Source of the DNA: Streptomyces sp. PT12
GTDB taxonomy: Bacteria; Actinomycetota; Actinomycetes; Streptomycetales; Streptomycetaceae
NCBI RefSeq assembly: GCF_003311645.1
Contig: NZ_QEST01000163.1
Location: 34,895-98,894, forward strand
Reading direction: 5' to 3'
Length of the DNA stretch: 64,000 bases
Made by a program: the position numbers and the translations under genes
Shown here: positions 50,403-59,800 of the stretch, piece after piece
Layout: every line of letters begins with the position of its first letter
How positions within the stretch are numbered: the stretch's first letter is position 1
The notes under the pieces: model-generated
The model's input: only the letters and a program-made list of their open reading frames with translations
Database searches by the model: none
What the model was told of the DNA's origin: nothing

Positions 50403-50427
50403 GTTACGGAGTGACAACATCCGTAAC
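50403..50427. promoter_or_regulatory. Inverted repeat upstream of a lipoprotein gene
   Basis: GTTACGGA and TCCGTAAC form a perfect 8-bp inverted repeat with a 9-nt AT-richer spacer (GTGACAACA), 13 bp after the hydrolase stop and 90 bp before the lipoprotein ATG. It could be an operator or a weak terminator; the AT-rich setting favours an operator in a promoter. Confidence 0.4.
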
Positions 50428-50516
50428 AGAGGGGACACATTGCCGCCCTTGGGCTCGCACGCGCGCGGGAGAGACGGCAGGCTGCGTTCTCACCTTGCCG
50501 ACAGGGGGCCTTCCAT

Positions 50517-51038
50517 ATGCGTCAACGCGCCATCGCGCCGGTCGTTTCCGTTCTGCTGCTCGTCTCGCTGACCGGCTGTGGCGGGGATGACTCCAACCCC
50601 TTCGGGGATCCCAGGTCACCCAGCTCCTCCACGGACCTGGCGGTGGGCGAGGTCTACACGTGGCAGGACGGCGTCATGGCGAGCGTCGACGGGCTCGAGG
50701 AGCGCACCGAGCGCGGCGAGCACGACTCCTACCCCGAGGGTCACACGGCGTTCACAGCCGAGGTCGTCTTCGACAACGAGAGCGAACAGGCCCTGAGCCT
50801 CTCGGACTTCGTTTTCGACGCGGTGTCGGCCGCCGATGGCGCCGAGGCGCTGGTGATCCATGTCGAGGGCGTGACAGACACCCTCCAGGGCTCGCTCGAA
50901 CCGGGCGCGAGCGAGAAGGTCACCCTCAGCTGGAGCCTGGACACGGGCGAACGCGGCCGCGAGGTCACCGTTGTCGGCGTCCGCGCCTCGTCGGACGACA
51001 CGACGGCGCACCCCCAGTGGACGGGAACGCTGCCCTGA
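50517..51038 (+). CDS. Small lipoprotein (DUF4352-like)
   Basis: A 173-residue lipoprotein: signal peptide VVSVLLLVSLTGC with Cys about residue 21, an acidic Ser-rich linker, then an immunoglobulin-like domain (TAFTAEVVFDNESEQALSLSDFVFDAVSAADG to ATTAHPQWTG-like ending) of the kind named DUF4352 and found in Telomeric-repeat-like or immunoprotective extracellular domains. It is anchored outside the membrane; function unknown. It has its own upstream region with the inverted repeat at 50403. Confidence 0.72.
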   Translation: MRQRAIAPVVSVLLLVSLTGCGGDDSNPFGDPRSPSSSTDLAVGEVYTWQDGVMASVDGLEERTERGEHDSYPEGHTAFTAEVVFDNESEQALSLSDFVFDAVSAADGAEALVIHVEGVTDTLQGSLEPGASEKVTLSWSLDTGERGREVTVVGVRASSDDTTAHPQWTGTLP

Positions 51039-51146
51039 CGCCTTCCCGGCGTCCTCCCTGCGCGTTCCTGGCGCCTTCCTTGCGCGTTCCCCCGCGGGGG
51101 CGCCGGGGTGCGGGCCGTTGTCAGTGGGCTGTCCTAGCCTCGCCGC

Positions 51147-51863
51147 ATGGACATCATTCTGATCCCGGGGCTCTGGCTCGACGGCTCGTCGTGGGGCGAG
51201 GTCGCGCCCGTTCTCCAGGAGGCCGGGCACCGCACCCACGCCCTCACGCTGCCCGGCATGGAGTCGAGGGACGCCGACCGCTCGGGCATCACGCTGCGCG
51301 ACCACATCGACGCCGTCGTCGGGGTGATCGACTCCCTCGGCCCGGGCGGCGGCGGGGGCGGGATCGCGCTCGTGGGGCACTCGGGTGGCGGCGCGATCGC
51401 CTATGGCGCGGCCGACGCGCGCCCCGACCGGCTCGCCCGCGTGGTGTACGTCGACTGCGTGCCGCACGGCGACGGCGGCGTCATCAACGACGAGCTGCCC
51501 GCGGTGGGCGGCGAAGTGCCGCTGCCCGACTGGTCGTTGTTCGACCCCGAGGACCTGGTCGACCTGGACGGCGCGCTGCGCGCGGCGTTCCGCGAGCGCG
51601 CGATCCCCTCGCCCTGGCAGGTCGCGGCCGGTCGGCAGCGGCTGTCGGACGAGCGGCGCCTCGACGTGCCCGCCACGGTCATCGCGTGCGAGTTCACGGG
51701 CGCGGCGCTGCGGGAGTGGCTGGCGGGCGGCGTCCCCTTCGCGCGCGAGCTGGCGCGGATCCGCGATGTCGAGATCGTCGACCTGCCCACGGGGCACTGG
51801 CCGCAGTTCACCCGCCCCAAGGACCTGGCCGGGGCGATCCTGGCCGCGGTGGACCGGGCCTGA
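51147..51863 (+). CDS. Alpha/beta hydrolase (esterase-like)
   Basis: A 238-residue alpha/beta hydrolase with the short N-terminal IILIPGLWLDGSSWGEVAPVL, nucleophile GHSGGGAIAYG near residue 78, and the catalytic His in TGHWPQFTRP near residue 221. The acid is probably the Glu/Asp before VIACEFTG or DVEIVDL. Such stand-alone small hydrolases are common in Streptomyces and the substrate cannot be predicted. It is convergent with the terpene cyclase gene (81-bp gap), so it need not belong to that operon. Confidence 0.82.
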   Translation: MDIILIPGLWLDGSSWGEVAPVLQEAGHRTHALTLPGMESRDADRSGITLRDHIDAVVGVIDSLGPGGGGGGIALVGHSGGGAIAYGAADARPDRLARVVYVDCVPHGDGGVINDELPAVGGEVPLPDWSLFDPEDLVDLDGALRAAFRERAIPSPWQVAAGRQRLSDERRLDVPATVIACEFTGAALREWLAGGVPFARELARIRDVEIVDLPTGHWPQFTRPKDLAGAILAAVDRA

Positions 51864-51944
51864 CCGCCCGGGCCCGACCGCCCCGACTGCCCGCCCCGAC
51901 GGCCCGACCCGGCCGCCTGACCCGGCCGCCCGACCCGGTGCGCG

Positions 51945-52619
51945 TCAGGGCGCCGCCGTCGCGGCGGCGGTCTCCCCGGCGCCCCGCGCCTGCCCGGACT
52001 CCCCCTCCCTGATCCGGCGGCGCAGCAGCACGGCGTAGAGCACGTCGAGGGCCAGGACGCACCCGCCCGTGGTCAGGACCAGGGCGCTGCCCACGTCGTC
52101 GAAGACCATCACGGTCACCGCGGCCGTGCCCACGGCCTTGCTGACGGCGATCGTCATCGACTGGCCCGCCGAGCTGCCCCGGCGCAGCAGCATGCCGATG
52201 AAGCACATCGACATCACCAGGTTGGAGAACAGCGCGGAGTACGCGTCCACCGGGTGGTCGGGGTCGCCCGCGAACTCCCGCGCGGTCAGGTACATCACGG
52301 CGAGCGAGCCCGCCAGCACGGCCACGCTCCACGGCACGAACCACCGCGCGTCGGCCAGCCGCGCGAACTCCTCGCGCCCATACCTGAAGTACGTCACCAG
52401 GATGACGACGTCGAAGCAGAACCACACGATGTTCACCACGACCTGGAGCGCCCACGGGCTGGGCTCGAGGAAGCCGAAGGTGAACTCCCAGGTGGCGTTC
52501 AGCGCCAGCGGCACGAACGGCATCCCATAGGTCCGGTCGGCGAACCCCCGCCTGATGATGCCGAGATAGGCGATGGTCCACGCGATCCCGCCCGCGGCGG
52601 ACAGCACATCGGCCAGCAC
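51945..52619 (-). CDS. PaxB/DmtA-type integral membrane terpene cyclase
   Basis: A 224-residue, seven-helix membrane protein. The segment LALNATWEFTFGFLEPSPWALQVVVNIVWFCFDVVILV (residues 38-75) is the hallmark of the PaxB/AtmB/AndB family of membrane terpene cyclases and of bacterial DmtA-type cyclases. Glu45 in the NxxWE motif and Asp192 in LALDVLY match the acidic residues reported as important in the fungal members. The family protonates an alkene or epoxide of a prenylated substrate and cyclises it. It is the third gene of an operon after a UbiA prenyltransferase (13-bp gap). No epoxidase is adjacent, so protonation of an olefin, as in drimentine formation, is the better guess. Confidence 0.75.
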   Translation of the reverse strand: MLADVLSAAGGIAWTIAYLGIIRRGFADRTYGMPFVPLALNATWEFTFGFLEPSPWALQVVVNIVWFCFDVVILVTYFRYGREEFARLADARWFVPWSVAVLAGSLAVMYLTAREFAGDPDHPVDAYSALFSNLVMSMCFIGMLLRRGSSAGQSMTIAVSKAVGTAAVTVMVFDDVGSALVLTTGGCVLALDVLYAVLLRRRIREGESGQARGAGETAAATAAP

Positions 52620-52632
52620 GAGAATCTCCCCT

Positions 52633-53568
52633 TCAGGCCAGCGCGGCGGCCGGCAGCGAGAACTGGAAGAGGAACAGCAGGCCGAGCTCGGCGAACCAGC
52701 AGAAGCGCTGCCCTTCGAGCAGCGCGGGGCGCCGCGCCACGAGCCACGCCATCACCGCGCCGCCCGCGCCGAGCAGCGCGGCGAGCGCCGAGAGCGGCGT
52801 CGCGAGGTCACCGCCGATCCACCGGGCGCCCGCGAACAGCACGGCCCAGGGCGCCAGATAGCCGGTCACGCCCAGGGCGATGATCCCGGAGCGCGGCAGC
52901 CGCATGGCGAGCGAGCTCCCGCCGTCCGCCGCGTCGCCCGAGACGTCCCTGAGGTCCTTGAGCGGGATGACCAGCAGGTGGTGCAGGAAGCAGACGAGCC
53001 CCACGAGCAGCACCACCTCCCGGCCCGCGCCCGGGGCGGCGTACAGGGCCGTGCAGCTGAGCACGGCGAGGATCCCGCACACGGTCGAGGCGACGAGGGT
53101 CAGCGGGCCCCGCAGCCAGTGCCGCCCCCAGCGGACGCCGGGCGCGGAGTAGAGGACCGAGAGCGCGAGGTGCGCGGCGAACGCGGCGAGCCCGAACGGC
53201 GTGGTGGCCAGGAGCGCGGCGCACAGCACCGCTCCTGCGAGGCAGCCGCCGACGACATACCAGCCGTGCCGGATCGGGACCCGGCCCGAGGGGAAGGGGC
53301 GCTCGGGGTGGTTGACGCGGTCGGCGGCGACGTCGGTGATGTCGTTGAGAACGCTGCAAAGACCCTGGGCGAACAGCCCGAACAGGCCGCAGCCCACGGC
53401 CTCTCGCGCCGTCATCGCGCCGCCGCCCGCCCGTCCGCCGAAGACATAGAGGGCGAGCGACTGGAGCACGATGACGACCGTGATCTCCCAGCGGCATGTG
53501 ATCGTGGTGAGCGCGGTCGCCAGCGCGCGGACATCCGCGGGCGCCGTCGACCGCTCCTGGACGGCCAT
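52633..53568 (-). CDS. UbiA-family membrane prenyltransferase
   Basis: A 311-residue multi-helix prenyltransferase. First Asp motif NDITDVAADRVNHPERPFPSGR (about residue 80) and second motif KDLRDVSGDAADG (about residue 205) bind the Mg-prenyl diphosphate. LSVLYSAPGVRWGR between them is typical of the branch that includes DGGGP- and chlorophyll synthase-like enzymes. It should attach a prenyl chain to an aromatic or lipid acceptor at the membrane. It lies 9 bp after the methyltransferase gene and before the terpene cyclase gene, the order expected for a small meroterpenoid pathway. Chain length and acceptor unknown. Confidence 0.88.
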   Translation of the reverse strand: MAVQERSTAPADVRALATALTTITCRWEITVVIVLQSLALYVFGGRAGGGAMTAREAVGCGLFGLFAQGLCSVLNDITDVAADRVNHPERPFPSGRVPIRHGWYVVGGCLAGAVLCAALLATTPFGLAAFAAHLALSVLYSAPGVRWGRHWLRGPLTLVASTVCGILAVLSCTALYAAPGAGREVVLLVGLVCFLHHLLVIPLKDLRDVSGDAADGGSSLAMRLPRSGIIALGVTGYLAPWAVLFAGARWIGGDLATPLSALAALLGAGGAVMAWLVARRPALLEGQRFCWFAELGLLFLFQFSLPAAALA

Positions 53569-53577
53569 GCGCGCCCC

Positions 53578-54357
53578 TCAGGCGGTGGCCGACTTGGGCA
53601 GCACCAGCATCCCCGCCATGCCGAGGTCGTGATAGACCGCCCCCGGGTAGGCGTCGCGCGCCGCCCGCCACGCCGTGCGCGGGAACGCGTAGGCGTCGGT
53701 CGACGAGCGCAGCTTCCTGAACGCCTCCTCGTCCGACAGCTTGTACAGCGGCATGGAGCGCAGGACGCCGCGCAGCGGCGGCAGCTTCCCCAGCCTCAGA
53801 TGAACGCCGCAGAGCCGGAAGAAGCTCGCGGCGACGACGCCGGGTGTGACGGTGCCGAGCGGGGCGCGCTCGCTGGTCTGCACCTCGACGGCGATGACGC
53901 GGCCGCCGGGCTCGGCGAGGTCGTGCAGCCGCCGCAGATACGCGGCCGGGTCGCCCATGTGGTCGGCGACGAAGCTGCTCACGACGGTCCCCGCGGGCCT
54001 GAGCCGGTCCGCCGCGCGCAGGAAGTCGTCCTGGACGACCGTGAGGCGCCCCTCGGGCCGGTCGGCGAGCAGCGGGGCGAGGCGCGCCCTGCACCGCTCG
54101 GCCGCGTCCGACAGCTCGACGACGGTGACGTCCCGCAGCGCGGGCCTGGCGCGCAGCACCTGCCGCATCCACAGCCCTGTCGCGCCCCCGACCTCCAGGA
54201 TGCTCATGGCGTCCTTGGGCACGTAGTGCCGCATCAGGCCGCCGAGATAGCCCTCGTTGCCGCCGATCTCGTCGGCGAAGTACCCCTTCTCGTTCAGCGC
54301 GTTGTACGCGGTGGCGACGCGCTCCGCGTGCGCGTCCCTTCCATCCCGTGATCCCAT
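53578..54357 (-). CDS. SAM-dependent methyltransferase
   Basis: A 259-residue class I methyltransferase. The SAM-binding motif I is SILEVGGATGLWMRQVL (about residues 53-69), followed by VVELSD and DDFLRAADRLRPAGTVVSSFVADHM. The C-terminal part (LGKLPPLRGVLRSMPLYKLSDEEAF) probably forms the acceptor pocket. ATG 54357 follows GGGGGA. First gene of the methyltransferase-UbiA-terpene cyclase operon, so it may methylate the prenyl acceptor or the cyclised product. It is divergent from the EF-G paralogue across about 390 bp. Confidence 0.82.
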   Translation of the reverse strand: MGSRDGRDAHAERVATAYNALNEKGYFADEIGGNEGYLGGLMRHYVPKDAMSILEVGGATGLWMRQVLRARPALRDVTVVELSDAAERCRARLAPLLADRPEGRLTVVQDDFLRAADRLRPAGTVVSSFVADHMGDPAAYLRRLHDLAEPGGRVIAVEVQTSERAPLGTVTPGVVAASFFRLCGVHLRLGKLPPLRGVLRSMPLYKLSDEEAFRKLRSSTDAYAFPRTAWRAARDAYPGAVYHDLGMAGMLVLPKSATA

Positions 54358-54546
54358 GCGTGTCCCCCGTGGTGTGGTGAGGACGGACCCTAGCCGAGAA
54401 GGCTTAAGTGGCCTATGAAACAAGGGAGATGACCTCTCGGGGCGGAAATCGGGTGCCGCCGCGCGGCCGCGTTCACTACACTCGCGGCGAACCGCGCGCC
54501 CCCTTCAAGGCGGGGCGCGTTCCGACCAGTTGGGGGGAGCCAGACC

Positions 54547-54642
54547 ATGCGTCACCGCATCGCGTCCGCCGCTCCCCGGTCACGGTACGAGGTGATCCTG
54601 GTGTCTCCGGGCGCCCGGCGCCGGCTGCGCGGCCGGTCCTGA
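54547..54642 (+). CDS. 31-codon upstream ORF (possible leader peptide) before the EF-G paralogue
   Basis: ATG 54547 has a strong GGGGGGAG ribosome site seven bases upstream. The encoded 31-residue peptide is basic (Arg-rich tail ARRRLRGRS) and ends at TGA 54642, 104 bp before the EF-G paralogue start. It has no obvious family. Its position and ribosome site suggest a translated leader that could couple ribosome stalling to expression of the downstream translation factor. It may also be chance. Confidence 0.45.
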   Translation: MRHRIASAAPRSRYEVILVSPGARRRLRGRS

Positions 54643-54746
54643 CGTCCGTGACGAACGCCTGAGCACGCCCGAAGGGGCCTTGAAGCAGGGCCGTTTCGTC
54701 CGGGAATCGCGCTGTCCACTCCCGAACACCCGAAAGGCCAAGGGCC

Positions 54747-56798
54747 GTGCGTACCGCCCCCACCCACCCCCTGAACGCCGTCCGCAACCTGGGCATCCTG
54801 GCCCATGTCGACGCGGGCAAGACCACCGTCACCGAGCGGATCCTGTATGCCACCGGCACCACCCACAAGCGCGGCGAGGTCCACGACGGCACGACCGTCA
54901 CCGACTTCGACTCCCAGGAGCGCGACCGCGGCATCACCATCTTCGCCGCGGCCGTCAGCTGCGCGTGGGACGGCCACCGCGTCAACCTGATCGACACCCC
55001 CGGCCATGTCGACTTCTCCGACGAGGTCGAGCGCTCGCTGCGCGTGCTCGACGGCGCGATCGCGGTGTTCGACGGCGTCGCGGGCGTCGAGCCGCAGAGC
55101 GAGTCGGTGTGGCGGCGGGCCGATCGGCACGGCGTGCCGCGCATCGCGTTCGTCAACAAGCTCGACCGCGCGGGCGCCGACCTCGACGCCGCCGTGGCGT
55201 CGATCCGCGCGCGCCTGCACCCGGCCCCGCTGGTGGTCCAGGTGCCGATCGGCGCGGAGGCCGCGTTCACCGGCGTGGTCGACCTCGTCCGCATGCGGGC
55301 GCTGGTGTGGCCCGACGGCGGCGGCGCGTGCGTGGCGGGTCCGGTGCCCGAGGCGCTGAACGACGAGGTGCTGCGGCGGCGTCGGCTGCTCGACGAGGCG
55401 GTGGCGGAGCTGCACCAGGGCGCGTTCGAGGAGTTCTGCGCGAAGTCAGCGCTGTCCGCCGCGACGCTGTCCACCGCGCTGCGCGACCTGACCCGCACGG
55501 GCGATGGCGTCGTGGTGCTGTGCGGCTCGGCCTACCGCAACCGCGGCGTCGAGCCGCTGCTCGACGCCGTCGTCGCCTACCTGCCCTCGCCCCTCGACGT
55601 GCCCGCGGTGCGCGGCACCTGGGAAGGCGGCGTGTGGGAGCGGACAGCCGACCCCCAAGGGCCCTTTGCCGCACTGGCGTTCAAGGTCAACGCGACCGCC
55701 ACGGGACGCCTCACATCGGTGCGTGTCTACTCAGGAACGATCAGGAAGGGTGACACCGTGCTCGACGCGGGCACGGGGCGCACCGAGCGCGTCGGCCGGA
55801 TCCTGCGGGTGCGGGCCGACCGGCACGCGGAGGTGGAGGCTGCGGTGGCGGGTGACATCGTCGCGCTGGTCGGGCCCAAGGCGGCCCGCGCGGGGGCGAC
55901 CCTGTGCGGCCCCGGGGACCCGCTGCTCCTCGAACCGCCCGCCGCCGCCGATCCCATGGTGTCCGTGGCGGTCGAGGAGCGCGGCGGCACCGAGGCGGGG
56001 CGGCTGGCGACCGCGCTGGCGCGACTGGTGGAGGAGGACCCCTCGCTGCTGGTCAGGACCGATTCCGAGACCGGGCAGACCGTGCTCTCGGGGATGGGAG
56101 AGCTGCATCTTGAGGTGGCGGTGGAGAAGATCCGCAGGGCCCAGGGGCTCGATGTCAACGTCGGGCGGCCGAGGGTGACATATCGCGAGACGGTCGCCCG
56201 CGGCGTGTCGGGGCTTGTCTACCGGCACGTCAAACAGGACGGCGGGGCAGGGCAGTTCGCCCATGTCGTCCTGGACGTCGAGCCGTTGGAGCCCGGGGCC
56301 GACGGCGGCGACGAGGGCTTCGCGTTCCGTTCCACGGTCGTGGGCGGGCGCGTGCCGCGCGAGTATGTGAAGGCCGTGGAGGCCGGATGCAGGGACGCGC
56401 TGGCCGAGGGCCCCCTCGGCGGCCACCCGGTGACCGGGCTGCGGGTCACACTGACCGACGGGGCGACGCATCCGCAGGACTCCTCGGAGATGGCGTTCCG
56501 CACGGCCGGGAGGTTCGCGCTGCGCGAGGCCCTGCGCGCCAGCGCCATGGTGCTGCTCGAACCGGTGGTCGAGGTCACGGTCACCGTGCCCGAGGACGCC
56601 GTGGGCGGCGTGCTCGGCGACCTCGTGGCCCGGCGAGGACGGGTCTCGGGCTCCGCCGCGCGGGCGGGCACGGCCCAGGTCACCGCGACCGTGCCGTTGG
56701 CCGAACTCTTCGGCTACGCCACCCGGTTGCGCAGCCGGACCCAGGGACGGGGAACGTTCACCACCCGCCCCACCGGCTACGCCCCGGCGCCCGCCTAG
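54747..56798 (+). CDS. Elongation factor G paralogue (translational GTPase)
   Basis: A 683-residue translational GTPase. G1 AHVDAGKTT, G2 RGITI, G3 DTPGH, G4 NKLD and a GSA G5-like triplet are intact. Domain IV keeps the EF-G-type loop VKQDGGAGQFAHV, and the C terminus ends FGYATRLRSRTQGRGTFT as in EF-G. It is not beside rpsL/rpsG/tuf, so it is the second, stand-alone EF-G-like protein seen in many Streptomyces rather than housekeeping FusA; it is also related to TetM-type protection proteins. A role in antibiotic tolerance or a stress condition is inference. Start is GTG 54747 with AAGGGCC close by. Confidence 0.85.
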   Translation: MRTAPTHPLNAVRNLGILAHVDAGKTTVTERILYATGTTHKRGEVHDGTTVTDFDSQERDRGITIFAAAVSCAWDGHRVNLIDTPGHVDFSDEVERSLRVLDGAIAVFDGVAGVEPQSESVWRRADRHGVPRIAFVNKLDRAGADLDAAVASIRARLHPAPLVVQVPIGAEAAFTGVVDLVRMRALVWPDGGGACVAGPVPEALNDEVLRRRRLLDEAVAELHQGAFEEFCAKSALSAATLSTALRDLTRTGDGVVVLCGSAYRNRGVEPLLDAVVAYLPSPLDVPAVRGTWEGGVWERTADPQGPFAALAFKVNATATGRLTSVRVYSGTIRKGDTVLDAGTGRTERVGRILRVRADRHAEVEAAVAGDIVALVGPKAARAGATLCGPGDPLLLEPPAAADPMVSVAVEERGGTEAGRLATALARLVEEDPSLLVRTDSETGQTVLSGMGELHLEVAVEKIRRAQGLDVNVGRPRVTYRETVARGVSGLVYRHVKQDGGAGQFAHVVLDVEPLEPGADGGDEGFAFRSTVVGGRVPREYVKAVEAGCRDALAEGPLGGHPVTGLRVTLTDGATHPQDSSEMAFRTAGRFALREALRASAMVLLEPVVEVTVTVPEDAVGGVLGDLVARRGRVSGSAARAGTAQVTATVPLAELFGYATRLRSRTQGRGTFTTRPTGYAPAPA

Positions 56799-56805
56799 CT
56801 GGTGG

Positions 56806-56852
56806 GCGGGCGGGCCGCCCGGCCCCTTCTGGGGAACGGGCGGCCCGCCCGC
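56806..56852. terminator. Strong bidirectional terminator
   Basis: A 16-bp perfect stem, GCGGGCGGGCCGCCCG at 56806-56821 with its complement at 56837-56852; the loop contains CCCC TTCT GGGG, which adds four more pairs. It lies between the convergent EF-G paralogue and GH13 genes. Confidence 0.9.
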
Positions 56853-56870
56853 GGCGGTCAGCGGAGACAG

Positions 56871-59800
56871 TCAGCGGAGATAGGGGCCCGCGGCGCCGAT
56901 CACGCCGGGGGCCGGGGTGAGCGCGGTGTCGAGGACATAGGCGCGGAGGTTGCCCTGGCCCGGCGCGTCGACGGCGAGGGTGCCATCCGTCACCCGGACG
57001 GTGTCACCGGTGACGGCGTCGGTCCACGTGCCGTTGGGGACGCCGGTGAACGTCGCCGCGTGCGTCACCGTGACCAGGGCCATGCTGTCCACGCCCGCGG
57101 CGGTGTCGGTGTAGCGGCGCTTGAACGCCATGTGCCCCTCGACGCCCTCGGTCGAGTACTGGCCCTTCTGGAGGGCGGGGATGGCCTCGCGGATCTGGTT
57201 GAGGCGCTGCACGTGCCGCACCAGCGGCTGCTCGAGCGTCTCGGCCACCGGGCCGCTCGCGCTCTCCACCTCGCCGAAGTCGCCCGCGCTGACCTCGCCT
57301 TCGAGATGGTCGCCGTAGTAGGCGCGGCCCGTGGTGGCCAGGGGGCACGTCGGCCCGCAGTCGATCCGCTGCCCGGCCTGGAACTCGATCTCCGATCCGT
57401 AGTAGAGGGTGGGAATGCCGCGGAAGGTCCACATGAGCGCCATGTTCTCGGCCCATGCGTCGGTGCCGCCCGCGTAGCGCGTGCTGCTCTTGTTCGGCCC
57501 GTAGTCGTGGCTGTCCACATAGACGACGTTGTAGGTCGCGTCGTTGACCGAGTCGTCGGAGTCCTTGCCGTTGTGGAAGGCGTTCGCCGCGTCGCCGAAG
57601 TTCATGTGCATGCGCATGTCGATGATGTTCATGCCCGAGAACCGGCTGCGGTCGGGGGAGTGGTAGGCGTTGCCGTCGAGGAACGCGTTGTCCGAGGTCG
57701 GCTGGCCGCCGGTGCCCAGGCCGTTCTCGTGCTCGTACTCCTCGAGGACGGCCTCGGCGTCGTCCGCGCTGTACTCCTGGCGCGGCTGCCAGGTGAAGAA
57801 CTGCGCGGAGTGGTTGACCGAGCCCCGGTTCCACTTGTCGTTCACAAAGGCCGCGACCTCGCCGAAGACGAAGAAGTTCTCGGCCTTCTCGGCGCCGAAG
57901 CGCTCCTCGACGCGCTCGTGGATGGCGGGCAGGAAGTGCCGCGTCCAGATGACCCGGGGAATGTGAACCGCCGTGTCAACCCGGAAGCCGTCCACGCCCA
58001 TGTCGATGAAGCGGTTGTAGGCGTTGATCAGATGGTCCTGCACCTCGGCGTTCTCGGTGTTGAGGTCGGCCAGGTCGTCGTGCAGCCAGCAGCTCCGCGA
58101 GTCCTCGCCCTCCCAATTGCCGATCCAGCACTGGTGGTAGTACTCCTCGGGGAACATGCCCGAGGTGGGGCTCGGCCACTGGCAGTGGTAGACGCGATAG
58201 CCCTCGGGGCTCGTCGAGCCGGTCGGCTGCCCCCAGTTGACACAGGAGTTGCCGGGCGGCTCCTCGGTCGACCACAGGTCGCCGTTGTAGGGGCGGCCTT
58301 CCGCGTCCTCCTCCAGCGGGTCGTACTCCCGGCCCGCCTCGGGGGTGTCGTAGTACCAGTCCCACTGCTCGTCCTGGACGCCATAGACCGTCGGGGTATA
58401 CAGGCCGTTGGCACCCCAGCGTGAACTGTGGTTGTAGACCACGTCCTGGTAGATCTTCATGCCCTTGGCGTGGGCGGCGTTGATCAGGTCCTGGTAGGTG
58501 GCGCCCGTGGACTCCAGGCGGGGGTCGACCCGGTAGAAGTCCCAGCCGTGGTACCCGTGGTAGTCGTAGTCGGACCGGCCCAGGACCACCGGGGTGATCC
58601 AGACGGCCGAGAAGCCCAGCGCCTTGATGTAGTCGAGCTTTTCGACCAGCCCTCTGAAGTCCCCCCGGAACATGGGGTCGTCATAGCTCGCGTTCCCCGA
58701 ACGCTCGTGCTGGGAGCCGCCCCTGTTGTTGGAGCTGTCGCCGTCGAAGAAGCGCGCCGTGAGCACGAAGTAGATCGGGTTCTCGCGCGGATCGGTCCCG
58801 ATCGGCTCGCCCGCGGCGGGGGCCGGGGGCGCGTCGCCCGTGGTGACCTCCACCGGGGTGGTCGGCGCCGAGAGGTTTCCCGCCGCGTCCCTGGCCCGCA
58901 CGCTGAACGTGTAGTCGGTGCGCGGCTCGAGGTCCGCCCTGGACCACACGGTCGACGTGGTGTCCGCGACGGCCGTGCCACCGGGGCCGCCCGCGAGGGT
59001 GACCTGATAGCCCGTCACGCCCACGTTGTCCGTCGAAGGGTCCCACTTCACCACCACACCCACGCCGTTGACCTCGGCGGTGAGGCCGCTCGGGGTCGTC
59101 GGGGCCTCGGTGTCGGGCTCGTGGCCCGCGCACGGGTCGGTCGCTTCGGGCACCACGCGACGGTCCGCGACCGTGGTCAGGCCCGTGCCGATGCGGTAGT
59201 CGGCGCCGTTGTTGTTGTCCCATGTGCCCGACCCGTTGTTGAACGCCGCCGTCAACGCCGTCGCCGTGCCCAGGTCGACGGTGCGCGCCACCCACCCCGG
59301 GCATACCTCGGTCATGCCGACCCCCGGCACCGCGGTCCATGAGCCGCCGTCGGGGCGGTAGTGCAGGTTGACGGTGCGCCAGCCCAGGGTGGCGGTGGAG
59401 AAGTAGATCCGCGCCTGGTTCTGGTCCGGGTCGGGGCTGGGGTCGGGGTCGGGTTCCGGGTCGGCGCCGCAGGGGTCGGACACGGAGACCTGCCCGTCCC
59501 GCACCGCGATGGGCCCGGCGCCCAGCTGGTAGTTGGCGCCGTCGTTGTTGTCCCATGTGCCCGAGCCATCGGTGAACGTCGCCTGGAATTCCGTCGCGTC
59601 ACCCAGGTCGACGGTGCGCTTGACCCAGCCGTCGCAGGCCGCGTCCATCGCGACGCCGGGCACGGTCGTCCACGCGCCCCCGGTCGGCGCGTAGTGCAGG
59701 TAGAAGGCGGACCAGTCCCTGGTCCCCGTGTGGTAGAAGACGGTGGCGTTGTTGGCCACCTCGGCCATTGGCTCCCGCGCCGGAGCCCCGGACGCCGGGG

